From positions 1-64,000 of the forward strand of contig NZ_LOHF01000028.1 of the NCBI RefSeq assembly GCF_002158995.1: DNA of 64,000 nucleotides, given 5' to 3'. The notes below the pieces were generated by a model that had not been told where the DNA came from, made no database searches, and saw nothing but the letters and a program-made list of their open reading frames with translations. Origin of the DNA: Pseudomonas caspiana (GTDB taxonomy: Bacteria > Pseudomonadota > Gammaproteobacteria > Pseudomonadales > Pseudomonadaceae). Below are positions 33,053-41,904 of this stretch, piece after piece (the first letter of the stretch is position 1; every line of letters begins with the position of its first letter). Made by a program: the position numbers and the translations under genes.

Positions 33053-34288
33053 CTACCAAAGCGGCAGGGTATAGCTGACGATCAGACGGTTCTCATCCAG
33101 GTCATTACCGAAGTTGGAACGAACGGTTGCGTTACGCCATTTGACGCCCAGATTTTTCAAGGTACCACTCTGGAACACGTAACCCACGTCGGTGTTGCGC
33201 TCCCACTCCTTTCCCTCGCCACCTGCCGCACGCTCGACGTTGTCACCCGACACGTAACGCGTCATGAACGTCAGGCCAGGGAAGCCGACGCTTGCGAAGT
33301 CGAAGTCATAGCGGGCCTGCCACGAACGTTCATCGATGTTGGCAAAATCGCCGACCTGAATGAAGTTGACCAGAAACGGGTCGCTGCCAGAGATGTAGGG
33401 AAACGGATCGTCGCCACTCATGCGCTGGTAGCCGATACCGAACGCGTGAGCTTTGAGTTTGTAGGTGAACATCGAGCCCAGCGCGCGGTTGTCGATGTCG
33501 CGAAAGCTACCGTCTTCGCTGCTTTTTGAGTAGCGCAGGTCAGTCTTGAAGCTCTGCCCCTCGCCTAACGGCAAGACATGCACCAGGCCGCCGTAATACT
33601 GCTTGTAGATGTTTTCAAGCTGACCGTAGTGCGCACTGATCGCTAATTGCGGCGTGACTTGATACTCGCCGCCACCAAAGTTGAAATCATTGCTGACCCC
33701 GCCGATACGGTTGGCAGTCATTTCAGTGAAGTCTGTAGAGTTGTTGGCCTTGATGCGGTCGAGGTGGCCGCCGGTGAACTTGAAGTTATCCAAGTCCTGC
33801 GACGTCACCATCGCGCCCCGGAAGGTCTGCGGCAGCAAACGGCTGTCGTTGGAGGACACCATGGGGCTGCGGAAAAACAGCGTGCCAGCCTTCAGTTCAG
33901 TCCTGGAGATTTTCGCCTTGGCGGTCAGGCCCAGCTTGGCATATTCATCCTGAGAACCACCTGATGACTGATCCGCAGGCAGCAAACCACTGCCCGCCGT
34001 GCCGTCACCGGAATCCAGTTTGTAGCCGACCATGCCCAGCGCATCCAGGCCGAAGCCCACGGTGCCCGCGGTGTAGCCCGACTGCAAACGCACAATGAAA
34101 CCCTGCGCCCACTCTTCTGCCTTGTCCCTGGCGTTTGCCTGACGGAAATCGCGATTGAAGTAGAAGTTACGTGCCTCCAGCTCCCCTTTGCTGTCAGCAA
34201 AAAAATCAGCGTTAGCCCCGGCCCCGAAACCCAGGGTCGTGCTGCCTAACAAGAGTGCGCATACATATTTTTGGTTGTTGTAGCTCAT
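33053..34288 (-). CDS. OprD-family outer-membrane porin
   Basis: The 411-residue protein has a signal peptide ending near AGANA|DFF, then DSKGELEARNFYFNRDFR, the start of the OprD/OpdK porin family, an 18-stranded barrel for basic amino acids, carboxylates or peptides. It ends with LPLW, an aromatic terminal residue as expected for barrel assembly. GGAGA lies 9 bases upstream of the ATG at 34288. It is next to a DUF969/DUF979 permease pair and a divergent LysR gene, so it could supply the outer-membrane step of that uptake route. Confidence 0.87.
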   Translation of the reverse strand: MSYNNQKYVCALLLGSTTLGFGAGANADFFADSKGELEARNFYFNRDFRQANARDKAEEWAQGFIVRLQSGYTAGTVGFGLDALGMVGYKLDSGDGTAGSGLLPADQSSGGSQDEYAKLGLTAKAKISRTELKAGTLFFRSPMVSSNDSRLLPQTFRGAMVTSQDLDNFKFTGGHLDRIKANNSTDFTEMTANRIGGVSNDFNFGGGEYQVTPQLAISAHYGQLENIYKQYYGGLVHVLPLGEGQSFKTDLRYSKSSEDGSFRDIDNRALGSMFTYKLKAHAFGIGYQRMSGDDPFPYISGSDPFLVNFIQVGDFANIDERSWQARYDFDFASVGFPGLTFMTRYVSGDNVERAAGGEGKEWERNTDVGYVFQSGTLKNLGVKWRNATVRSNFGNDLDENRLIVSYTLPLW

Positions 34289-34356
34289 TGAAAACAATCT
34301 CCATGAGCGCGCAGTGGTATTTGACCGACTGTTGGCAGAGCGCAGTTATTGGTGGG

Positions 34357-34381
34357 TTGCAGTGGCCGGAGTCCACTGCAA
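34357..34381. promoter_or_regulatory. Perfect dyad in the oprD-lysR intergenic region
   Basis: TTGCAGTGG (34357-34365) and CCACTGCAA (34373-34381) are perfectly complementary across a 7-base spacer. The 25-base dyad lies in the 335-base space between the divergent porin gene and the LysR gene. It could be the LysR operator or a hairpin in the porin leader. The rest of the intergenic space shows no gene. Confidence 0.6.
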
Positions 34382-34623
34382 TGAAGGTTTGACACAGCCT
34401 GGTGATGAGAACCACGCTGGTGACCTTTCTCGTTCCGCGGCAATCTTTCGGTAGCCCGACCGCCCACGTCCAACGGGAAAAAACCGCTATGCCCCATAAG
34501 AATTTCTTTATCGTCGCTGGCATATAACCTGCACTTTCAGGGGACTTTCGTGACGCCCTGCACATCGCTTTCAGCAACCGTGCAGCACCTGTCAGTCCTT
34601 ACGCGCTTCAAGGAATCAACCCG

Positions 34624-35583
34624 GTGAACCTCAAATTTCTGGAAACCTTCGTCTGGGTAGCTCGCCTGAAAAGCTTCCGGCTCACCGCCGAAAAGCTGTT
34701 CAGCACCCAGGCCTCTATCTCCAGCCGTATCGCGGCGCTGGAGGACGAAATGGGGGTTCGCCTGTTCGTTCGAGACTCCAAAGGAGTGTCACTGACATCC
34801 GAAGGTTTGCGTGTGCTCGAATACGCCGAACACATCATGGACACCATGCAAAGCATGAAGGCTGCGATCAAGGACCCACGGCAGGTGCGCGGCCGGATTC
34901 GCATCGGCGCAATGGATACGGTCATACACACCTGGCTCAGCCCATTGGTAACACGGCTGATGAAGTGTTACCCGAACCTGGAAATCGAGCTGACTGCCGA
35001 CACCGCGAGCAACCTCTGCGCGCAACTGGAAAAGGGTTATCAGGACATCATTTTCCAGACCGACGAGTTGCGCTTCGACAGCGTGCGCAATGCCATTCTG
35101 ACCCGCTATCCGATGCATTGGGTGGTGCCGGTCGGCTCGGTTTATGACCGGCCATATGCTTGCCTGGAGGATTTATCCCAGGAGCGAATCGTGACGTTTT
35201 CGCGCAACTCACGACCGCATCAGGACATCCTCAACATGCTGCACAGCGCCAATATCGTCTCGCCAAGAATCAACTGCGTGAACTCTGCGTCAGCCATCAC
35301 CCGTCTGGTGCGCGACGGTTTCGGCATTGGTGCCATGCCCGCAGCGCTAGTACGCGGCGAGCTGGCCCAAGGCGTACTCACACTGGTCAACGGCATACCG
35401 CTGCCGTCGATAATGGACATCGTCGCCAGTTGGCGCACCGGCGCGGGTATGGAGCTGGTGGAAGACATCGTCAGCCTGACCCGGGACGTGGTGGCGGAAT
35501 TTGATGCGGAGTTACCCAAGAGCTTTATGGCCCAGGTACCGACGACACAGGCAGATTCATCCAGCCGTGAAAACCGCCCCTGA
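34624..35583 (+). CDS. LysR-family transcriptional regulator
   Basis: The 319-residue protein has an N-terminal winged HTH (residues 1-60, FLETFVWVARLKSFRLTAEK and SISSRIAALEDEMGVRLFVR) and a C-terminal substrate-binding fold with the effector site. The GTG at 34624 starts MNLKFLETFVW and leaves no room for a longer one. It is divergent from the oprD-like gene and probably controls the oprD-DUF969-DUF979 set; the perfect dyad at 34357 is a candidate site. Confidence 0.88.
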   Translation: MNLKFLETFVWVARLKSFRLTAEKLFSTQASISSRIAALEDEMGVRLFVRDSKGVSLTSEGLRVLEYAEHIMDTMQSMKAAIKDPRQVRGRIRIGAMDTVIHTWLSPLVTRLMKCYPNLEIELTADTASNLCAQLEKGYQDIIFQTDELRFDSVRNAILTRYPMHWVVPVGSVYDRPYACLEDLSQERIVTFSRNSRPHQDILNMLHSANIVSPRINCVNSASAITRLVRDGFGIGAMPAALVRGELAQGVLTLVNGIPLPSIMDIVASWRTGAGMELVEDIVSLTRDVVAEFDAELPKSFMAQVPTTQADSSSRENRP

Positions 35584-35653
35584 ACCGCGCACTTCTATAT
35601 AGAAGCGCCCCGTTAAGGCTCACAACAAAATGGTCGGCACCTTCACGATCCGA

Positions 35654-36538
35654 TTATTCACCGCGATGCCGAGTGAAGGTTTCCAGTAGCCACGCACCTG
35701 CCGGACCGAGGCTGCGCTGCCGTGACCAGATCACGTCCACCGCCGAGCTGCGCGGCCAGCCCGGTACGTCGAGTTCCTTGAGCTTGCCACTGGCATAGCC
35801 CGACACCAGCCAGCGCGGTAACGCAGCCCAGCCAAAACCAAACGCAGCCATGTCCATCAGCAACAAATAGTTGGGAGCCGACCACGGGCGATGACCACTG
35901 ATGGGCAAATCATCAGTGGGTACGCTTTGGTCCACCAGGGTGTTCAAACGCAGCGCACGGTGCTGCGCGAGATGCTGGTAATCGACCTTTTCCTGCTGAG
36001 CCAGCGGATGTTTGTGCGCCACGAACAGGCCGAAATCGGCACGTTCGGCAATGGTGGAATAACCAACTTCGGGTGGATAACTGGCCTGCGCTGAAAGCAG
36101 CCCAAGTGACGCACGACCGGATTGAATCAGGTTGATGGCGTCGCCATGCTCGGCAAACACGCATTCCAGTTCCAGCTCGGGGAAACGCTGGTCGAGTTCA
36201 GCCATGCGGATTTCAAAATCAGCGAACTGGTTGGCGTCAGACAGCACCAGAGTCAGACGTGGCTCCACCCCTTCAGCCAGCCGCCCGGCTGCACGGCGCA
36301 GCTTGTCCGAGGCGGCCAACACGTCCTCGATACGCCCGAGCATGGCCCTGCCCGCTTCGGTCAGGACCGGGTGCTTTGAGGAACGATCAAACAGCTCAAG
36401 ACCCAGATCGATTTCCAGACGAGCAATCGCTTCGCTGATGGTCGACTGACTCTTTCCCAAACGCCGCGCCGCCGCGCTGAACGATCCAAGCGCAACGGTC
36501 TGGGCAAACGCTTCGAGGGCTTCCGGGGAATAACTCAT
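35654..36538 (-). CDS. LysR-family transcriptional regulator (divergent from PACE efflux gene)
   Basis: The 294-residue LysR protein begins MSYSPEALEAFAQTVALGSF with the HTH in AAARRLGKSQSTISEAIARL. The effector domain has TLVLSDANQFADFEIRMAEL. It is transcribed away from the PACE transporter gene; divergent LysR genes commonly control the adjacent efflux protein, which is inference. Its start (36538) is 208 bases from the PACE start, leaving space for a shared promoter before the REP. Confidence 0.88.
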   Translation of the reverse strand: MSYSPEALEAFAQTVALGSFSAAARRLGKSQSTISEAIARLEIDLGLELFDRSSKHPVLTEAGRAMLGRIEDVLAASDKLRRAAGRLAEGVEPRLTLVLSDANQFADFEIRMAELDQRFPELELECVFAEHGDAINLIQSGRASLGLLSAQASYPPEVGYSTIAERADFGLFVAHKHPLAQQEKVDYQHLAQHRALRLNTLVDQSVPTDDLPISGHRPWSAPNYLLLMDMAAFGFGWAALPRWLVSGYASGKLKELDVPGWPRSSAVDVIWSRQRSLGPAGAWLLETFTRHRGE

Positions 36539-36630
36539 GTGAACCTCGTATCGGTTTTACCGATGGAAACGATTTTCACTTTAACGCAGGGGCCGATGAC
36601 AATGCACGTCATCGAAGCAAACGCCTATCC

Positions 36631-36723
36631 CCTGTGGGAGCAGAGCTTGCTCGCGATAAGGCTGCCGCAGGTATCGGGCCTACCGCGTCCAGCCTTATCG
36701 CGAGCAAGCTCTGCTCCCACAGG
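36631..36723. repeat. REP doublet in the PACE upstream region
   Basis: CCTGTGGGAGCAGAGCTTGC and its complement GCAAGCTCTGCTCCCACAGG flank a spacer with the inner stem GATAAGGCTG paired to CAGCCTTATC. It sits between the divergent lysR start and the PACE start, so it is probably in the 5' leader of the PACE mRNA. Confidence 0.92.
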
Positions 36724-36745
36724 AATGCATTCCAAAGGTCAACTC

Positions 36746-37216
36746 ATGCCAACCAAATCCATCAAGGAACGTGCCTTCCACGCGTTTCTTTTCGAAATCA
36801 TCGGCGTACTGCTGTTTGCACCGTTGCTCGCCTGGGCCATGGGTCATTCGCTAGCCAAAATGGGCGCGATGACCGTCATGATTTCCACTGTAGCCATGCT
36901 CTGGAACATGTTGTTCAACGCAATGTTCGATGGCCTGCGGCGCAAATGGGACTTCCGGCTATCACTGGGTACACGGGTACTGCATGCATTGGGTTTCGAG
37001 AGCGGACTGATTCTGGTGATCGTGCCATTGGCAGCGTGGTGGCTGTCGATCAGCCTGCTGGAAGCGTTTCTGCTGGATATCGGCCTGCTGTTGCTGTTCC
37101 TGCCATATACCCTGGTCTTCAACTGGGCATACGACGCTGTCCGGGAACGGGTAATCCAGCGCCGCCTGGCTAATCGCCACGGGTTTTCGCCAGCTCCGCG
37201 ATCAGAAAATCCCTGA
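36746..37216 (+). CDS. PACE-family efflux transporter
   Basis: The 156-residue protein has four membrane helices in two tandem bacterial transmembrane pair domains and the motif stretches RAFHAFLFEIIGVLLFAPLL, AMLWNMLFNAMFDGLR and FLPYTLVFNWAYDAVRERV, typical of PACE exporters (AceI group) that export biocides such as chlorhexidine or polyamines. The ATG at 36746 is preceded by AAAGGT and is the family's usual start; the frame is open to 36539 but reads through the REP. The last 47 bases overlap the convergent lysR gene. Confidence 0.88.
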   Translation: MPTKSIKERAFHAFLFEIIGVLLFAPLLAWAMGHSLAKMGAMTVMISTVAMLWNMLFNAMFDGLRRKWDFRLSLGTRVLHALGFESGLILVIVPLAAWWLSISLLEAFLLDIGLLLLFLPYTLVFNWAYDAVRERVIQRRLANRHGFSPAPRSENP

Positions 37217-38087
37217 ATGCAGACACGGCGGCCGGTAGATTTCGACCGGCCATGCTTTGCATCTCGATGCGTCGAGCCTGCATGCCTTCGTCGAGAATCG
37301 GCAGACAGCGCAGTTCTTTGCCGACGACCTGTTTGTGCAGGGTCATTTCACTCGAGAGGCTGATGCCGCCCTCCTCACGCACAAAGCTGTACAGCGCACC
37401 GATGTAATTACTGGTCAGCACCGGCTCGAACATCAGGCCCTGCACACCGCAGCAGATATCGAACAGTTGGCGCAACGTCGTTTCAGGCTTTGGCAGTGCG
37501 ATCGGGTACGGCTGCAATTCGGCAAGGCTGACCGCGTCGCGTCCGGCCAACGGATGGGAATTGGCAACCACAGCAAAGATCGCCCCGCTCATGACGTGCT
37601 CGACGCAGATTTCCTTTTGCGGCGTCAGGCTGAAGGTCAGCGCCAGATCGGCCTCGCCGGAGCGGACTTTCTCCGTGGCTTCGGCGGGCGCGCACACCTC
37701 CAGCGTGAAGTGAATCCCCTGATACTCCCGACGGAATGCGGCGATGCTATGAGGCATGTAATCCAGCGCAAAGCCTTCCGAGCAGGCGATGTGTACATGG
37801 CCGCGTTGCAGGCCGTGCAACTCGGTAATCTCCAGCACTACCTGCTCGGCTTCCAGCTGTGACTTGCGGGCATAGGCTGCCAGCCGCGTGCCGGCTTCAC
37901 TAAGCACCATGCCTCGTGCACGGCGTTCGAACAGCGTGGCGTCCAGTGCCAGTTCCAGTTTGGTGATTTGCCGACTCACCGCAGAGGCTGCGACATTCAG
38001 GCGCATGGACGCCTCGCTGATGGAACCGCAACGCGCCACTTCAAGGAAATAGCGAAGGGCCGTGGACTGCACGCCGTATAACTGCAT
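37170..38087 (-). CDS. LysR-family regulator next to the peptide ABC/M20 operon
   Basis: The 305-residue LysR protein starts MQLYGVQSTALRYFLEVARC; the HTH includes SISEASMRLNVAASAVSRQI. The effector-binding domain has HVHIACSEGFALDYMPHSIA. GAGG lies 5 bases before the ATG at 38087; the open frame to 38159 lacks a signal. It is divergent from the peptide ABC operon starting at 38271 and is a likely regulator of it. Its 3' end overlaps the PACE gene by 47 bases in opposite orientation. Confidence 0.87.
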   Translation of the reverse strand: MQLYGVQSTALRYFLEVARCGSISEASMRLNVAASAVSRQITKLELALDATLFERRARGMVLSEAGTRLAAYARKSQLEAEQVVLEITELHGLQRGHVHIACSEGFALDYMPHSIAAFRREYQGIHFTLEVCAPAEATEKVRSGEADLALTFSLTPQKEICVEHVMSGAIFAVVANSHPLAGRDAVSLAELQPYPIALPKPETTLRQLFDICCGVQGLMFEPVLTSNYIGALYSFVREEGGISLSSEMTLHKQVVGKELRCLPILDEGMQARRIEMQSMAGRNLPAAVSAFRDFLIAELAKTRGD

Positions 38088-38270
38088 CTGAACCTCTGAG
38101 GATTGCCTTTTCGGCAAAGCTAGTATCGAAAGATTGTGCTTGTGGCATTGGTAAACCATCGCCTACATTCTTGTCCAGACCAAAAAAAACACCTGACCAG
38201 TACTTCCCTCTCTCGCATTTGCGAACAGCTGCCCTTTGATTCAAACACTCTCGCCAACGGAGACGACGGC

Positions 38271-39791
38271 ATGGGCATCAAAGGTTTCGCTTTCAGTATT
38301 GCGCTGCTGGGCTCCATCAGCAGCTTCCCGGCCTACGCCGGTAAAGCCAACGACACACTGGTTTACGCTTCCGACAGCGAACCCGAAAACATCAGCCCTT
38401 ATCACAATGACCTGCGCGAAGGCGTGATTCTCGGCCGGCTGATCTGGGACAACCTGGTGTACCGCGATCCCAAAAGCGGCGAATACAAACCCATGCTGGC
38501 CACCAGCTGGAAACAGGTCGACGACACCACTATCGATTTCGAACTGCGCAAAGGCGTCAAATTTCACAACGGTGACGCGTTCACCGCGGACGACGTGGTG
38601 TTCACCCTCAACTACGTCGTGTCGCCCGAAGCCAAAGTCGTTACTGTGCAAAACGTCGACTGGATCAAAAGCGCCGAAAAAACCGGCGATTACAGTGTCC
38701 GCCTCCACCTGAAAAAACCTTTCCCGCCCGCCCTCGAATACCTGTCCAACGCCGTGCCGATGTTCCCGAAAAACTATTTCGAGAAAGTCGGCATGGCTGA
38801 ATTCAGTCGCAAACCGATTGGCACCGGCCCTTACAAGGCCGTGTCGGTGGTGGCGGGTGAAGGTGTGACCATGGACATTAACAAGGACTACTTCAAAGAC
38901 AGCCCGCAAGGTCTGCCACACATTGGCCACATCAAATTCCGCGTCATCCCCGACGCCGAGACCCGCCTCGCCGAATTGATGACCGGCGGTGTCGACTGGG
39001 TATGGCGCGTTGCACCGGATCAGTCGGAGAACCTCAAAGGCATGCCGAACCTGACCGTGACCAGCGGCGAGACCATGCGTATCGGCTTCCTGATTCTCGA
39101 TGCTCGCGGCACCTCTACTGAAAACTCGCCGATGAAAAACCTCAAGGTGCGTCAGGCGATCAACCACGCCATCAACCGTGACGGCTTGGCCTCGCAACTG
39201 GTGGGCGGTGAAGCCAAGCCATTGCAGGTCGCTTGCTATCCGGGGCAATTCGGTTGCGACACCACCGCCGCCACGGTCTACAACTATGACCCGGCCAAGG
39301 CCAAAGCGCTGCTCGCTGAAGCCGGTTACCCGAACGGTTTCGAGACGGAAATCTTCGCCTACCGCGATCGTGATTACGTTGAAGCGATCATCGGCAACCT
39401 GCGCGCAGTGGGCATCAACGCCAAACTGCGCTACCTGAAATACGCTGCCCTGCGCGATCAGCAACGTGGCGGCAAAGTACCGATGTCGTTCCAGGCCTGG
39501 GGCTCGTTCTCGATCCTCGACACCTCGGCTTCGGCGGGCACCTGGTTCAAGGGCAACCCGGACGACAACATCAAGGACCCGCAAGTCCAGGGCTGGCTGC
39601 AAACCGCCGACAACGCCCTCGACCCGCAAGTGCGCAAGGACAACTACCGCAAGGCCTTGCAGCGCATCAGCGAGCAGGCCTACTGGGCGCCGCTGTTCAA
39701 CTACTCGATGAACTACGCCTACACCTCGGAACTTGAGTTCACGCCTTACCCGGATGAGTTGCCGCGCTTCGTACTTTCCAGCTGGAAATAA
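38271..39791 (+). CDS. Peptide ABC transporter substrate-binding protein (SBP family 5)
   Basis: The 506-residue periplasmic protein has a signal peptide (AFSIALLGSISSFPAYA|GK) and the SBP_bac_5 domain with RKGVKFHNGDAFTADDVVFT near residue 100, the family signature, and ATSWKQVDDTTIDFELRKGV. It captures di- or oligopeptides or peptide-like molecules for import. GGAGAC lies 8 bases before the ATG. It is the first gene of a dpp-like operon followed by permeases, two ATPases and two peptidases. Confidence 0.9.
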   Translation: MGIKGFAFSIALLGSISSFPAYAGKANDTLVYASDSEPENISPYHNDLREGVILGRLIWDNLVYRDPKSGEYKPMLATSWKQVDDTTIDFELRKGVKFHNGDAFTADDVVFTLNYVVSPEAKVVTVQNVDWIKSAEKTGDYSVRLHLKKPFPPALEYLSNAVPMFPKNYFEKVGMAEFSRKPIGTGPYKAVSVVAGEGVTMDINKDYFKDSPQGLPHIGHIKFRVIPDAETRLAELMTGGVDWVWRVAPDQSENLKGMPNLTVTSGETMRIGFLILDARGTSTENSPMKNLKVRQAINHAINRDGLASQLVGGEAKPLQVACYPGQFGCDTTAATVYNYDPAKAKALLAEAGYPNGFETEIFAYRDRDYVEAIIGNLRAVGINAKLRYLKYAALRDQQRGGKVPMSFQAWGSFSILDTSASAGTWFKGNPDDNIKDPQVQGWLQTADNALDPQVRKDNYRKALQRISEQAYWAPLFNYSMNYAYTSELEFTPYPDELPRFVLSSWK

Positions 39792-39878
39792 GCCACAACC
39801 ACCGCTGCCGTGGTGCTGCGTAATCGCGCCACGGCATACCCCCACTTTTTTCAGCCAATGGATACGAGGAAACTTGCC

Positions 39879-40796
39879 ATGCTTGGGTTCCTTCTGCGTC
39901 GTCTGGGTATCGCTGTGTGCGTTGCGATTACCGTGTCGATCATCAGCTTTTCTCTTTTACACCTGTCCGGAGACCTGGCCACAGCCATTGGCGGGCCGGA
40001 AGCCAGCAGCGAACAAATCGAACAGATCCGTGTGCAGTACGGTCTGGACAAACCTTTGCCAACTCAATACTTCAATTGGCTGGGCGACTTGCTGCGACTC
40101 GATCTGGGCGACTCTTTTTTCTTTCAGGAATCGGTCTATAACCTGATCGCCAGCCGCCTGCCGATCACTTTGAGTCTGGGCGCAATGGCGCTGGGCATCG
40201 CACTCATGGTGGCCATCCCGCTGGGTGTATTGGCCGCCGTGAAACGTGACACCTGGATCGACCGCCTGGCATTGAGCATCGCCGTACTGGGTCAGGCCAT
40301 GCCGAGTTTCTGGTTTGCGCTGATGCTGATCGTGGTGTTCGCCGTCACTCTGAAATGGCTGCCGGTATCGGGTAACTCGACGTTCCTGCACTTCGTGATG
40401 CCCGCAATCGCGTTGGGTTATTACGCGACCCCGGCGATCATGCGCCTGACCCGCGCAGGCATGCTTGATGTGCTCAATTCCGATTACATCCGCACCGCGC
40501 GGGCCAAGGGTTTACGTCCGGCGCGGGTGCTGTTCAAACACGCATTGCGCAATGCGTTGATCCCGGTAGTGGCGCTGGCCGCGGTGGAGTTCGGCTTCAT
40601 GCTCGGCGGTTCGGTGGTGATTGAAACCGTGTTCTCCCTGCAAGGCGTCGGGCAGCTCGCCTGGGACGCCATCGCCCGCGACGACTTCCCCGTGGTGCAA
40701 GCCGTAGTCCTGCTGATCGCCGTGATCTACATCATCCTCACCTTGCTGGCAGACGTGCTCAACGCACTGCTCGACCCGCGCATTCGTGTGCGCTGA
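39879..40796 (+). CDS. Peptide ABC permease (DppB-like)
   Basis: The 305-residue inner-membrane protein starts MLGFLLRRLGIAVCVAITVS, has six membrane segments and the permease EAA loop with DYIRTARAKGLRPARVLFKH ALRNALIP near residue 205-230. It forms half of the channel for peptides. GAGGA lies 8 bases before the ATG at 39879; the frame is open to 39810 but the signal favours the later ATG. Confidence 0.9.
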   Translation: MLGFLLRRLGIAVCVAITVSIISFSLLHLSGDLATAIGGPEASSEQIEQIRVQYGLDKPLPTQYFNWLGDLLRLDLGDSFFFQESVYNLIASRLPITLSLGAMALGIALMVAIPLGVLAAVKRDTWIDRLALSIAVLGQAMPSFWFALMLIVVFAVTLKWLPVSGNSTFLHFVMPAIALGYYATPAIMRLTRAGMLDVLNSDYIRTARAKGLRPARVLFKHALRNALIPVVALAAVEFGFMLGGSVVIETVFSLQGVGQLAWDAIARDDFPVVQAVVLLIAVIYIILTLLADVLNALLDPRIRVR

Positions 40797-40847
40797 GGAG
40801 TCCGCCGTGTCGATGAATTCTCGCAGCTCCATCAAGCGCAACTGGAT

Positions 40848-40937
40848 CTGTAGGAGTGAGCTTGCTCGCGATAGCGTCAGGTCAGCCAATGACTGTTCAA
40901 CTGACACATCGCATCGCGAGCAAGCTCACTCCTACAG
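40848..40937. repeat. REP doublet inside the ABC operon
   Basis: CTGTAGGAGTGAGCTTGCTC and its complement GAGCAAGCTCACTCCTACAG form long arms around a 40-base spacer. It lies in the only large gap (186 bases) between the two permease genes. Just before it, GAGGAGTCCGCC followed by GTG and codons for SMNSRSSIK looks like a gene beginning. Confidence 0.9.
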
Positions 40938-40982
40938 AAAATCTCGAATTCAAATGCTTTTCCGCGCTGACCGGAGGCTCCC

Positions 40983-41888
40983 ATGAGCACACCCGCCGCC
41001 CCTCTCGCCATCAACGATTACCTGCCACCGCCCAGCAGCCTCAGCCGGGTGTTGGGCAAAAGCTTTCGCCATCGCGGTTTTGCCATTGGCATGGTGCTGC
41101 TGATGATCATCTTCATCGGTGCGCTGTTCGCGCCGTGGCTCGCGCCTTACGACCCTTACGCCCAAGACGTGATGCTGCGCATGAAACCGCCGGTGTGGAT
41201 GGCCAACGGCACTTGGGAATACCCGCTGGGCACCGACAAACTGGGCCGTGATTACCTGTCGCGGTTGCTCTACGGCGCACGTATCTCGCTGTTCATCGGT
41301 GTCGCCGCCGCGCTGATCTCCGGCTTTATCGGCACAGTCATGGGCCTGCTCGCCGGTTACTTCGGCGGCAAGGTCGATGCCTTCATCAGTTACCTGATTA
41401 CGACTCGCCTGGCGATGCCGGTGGTAATGGTTGCGCTGGCTTCGGCCTCGTTGATGGGCGGTTCGCTGAAAGTCGTGATCGTGCTGCTCGGCTGCCTGTT
41501 GTGGGATCGCTTTGCGGTGGTGGTTCGGGCGTCGGTGCAGCAGATTCGCGATGCCGAATACGTCGCCTCGGCCCAAGCCCTGGGCTGCTCGACCCTGCGC
41601 ATTCTCGCCAGTGAAATCCTGCCCAATCTGGTCGGCGCGCTGATCGTCGTCGCCACCCTGGAAATGGCCCACGCGATTTTGCTGGAGTCAGCGCTGTCAT
41701 TCCTCGGCGTGGGCGTACAGCCGCCAACTCCGTCCTGGGGCCTGATGATCGCCGAAGGCAAACCCTACATGTTCTTTTCCCCGTGGGTCATCGCCATTCC
41801 CGGCGTTGCCCTGATGATTCTGGTGCTGGGCATCAACCTGGTCGGCGACGGTCTGCGCGACCTGATCCTGCCCGACGGCCGCAACTGA
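40983..41888 (+). CDS. Peptide ABC permease (DppC-like)
   Basis: The 301-residue permease has an N-terminal extension (MSTPAAPLAINDYLPPPSSL), a TM segment, the OppC_N region with RGFAIGMVLLMIIFIGALF, then five more helices and an EAA loop containing DAEYVASAQALGCSTLRILA. GGAGG lies 6 bases before the ATG. It forms the second half of the peptide channel. An abortive-looking start lies 170 bases upstream of it before a REP. Confidence 0.9.
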   Translation: MSTPAAPLAINDYLPPPSSLSRVLGKSFRHRGFAIGMVLLMIIFIGALFAPWLAPYDPYAQDVMLRMKPPVWMANGTWEYPLGTDKLGRDYLSRLLYGARISLFIGVAAALISGFIGTVMGLLAGYFGGKVDAFISYLITTRLAMPVVMVALASASLMGGSLKVVIVLLGCLLWDRFAVVVRASVQQIRDAEYVASAQALGCSTLRILASEILPNLVGALIVVATLEMAHAILLESALSFLGVGVQPPTPSWGLMIAEGKPYMFFSPWVIAIPGVALMILVLGINLVGDGLRDLILPDGRN

Positions 41889-41904
41889 TAGAGGAGCCAC
41901 GAAC

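Noticed and set aside
36539-36745. N-terminal extension of the PACE protein
   Set aside because: The extra residues come from promoter and REP sequence; family members begin near 36746.
38241-39845. A 534-codon open frame on the minus strand opposite the peptide-binding protein gene
   Set aside because: It is the shadow of a high-GC coding gene; its translation has no domain and the plus-strand protein has a signal peptide and family motifs.
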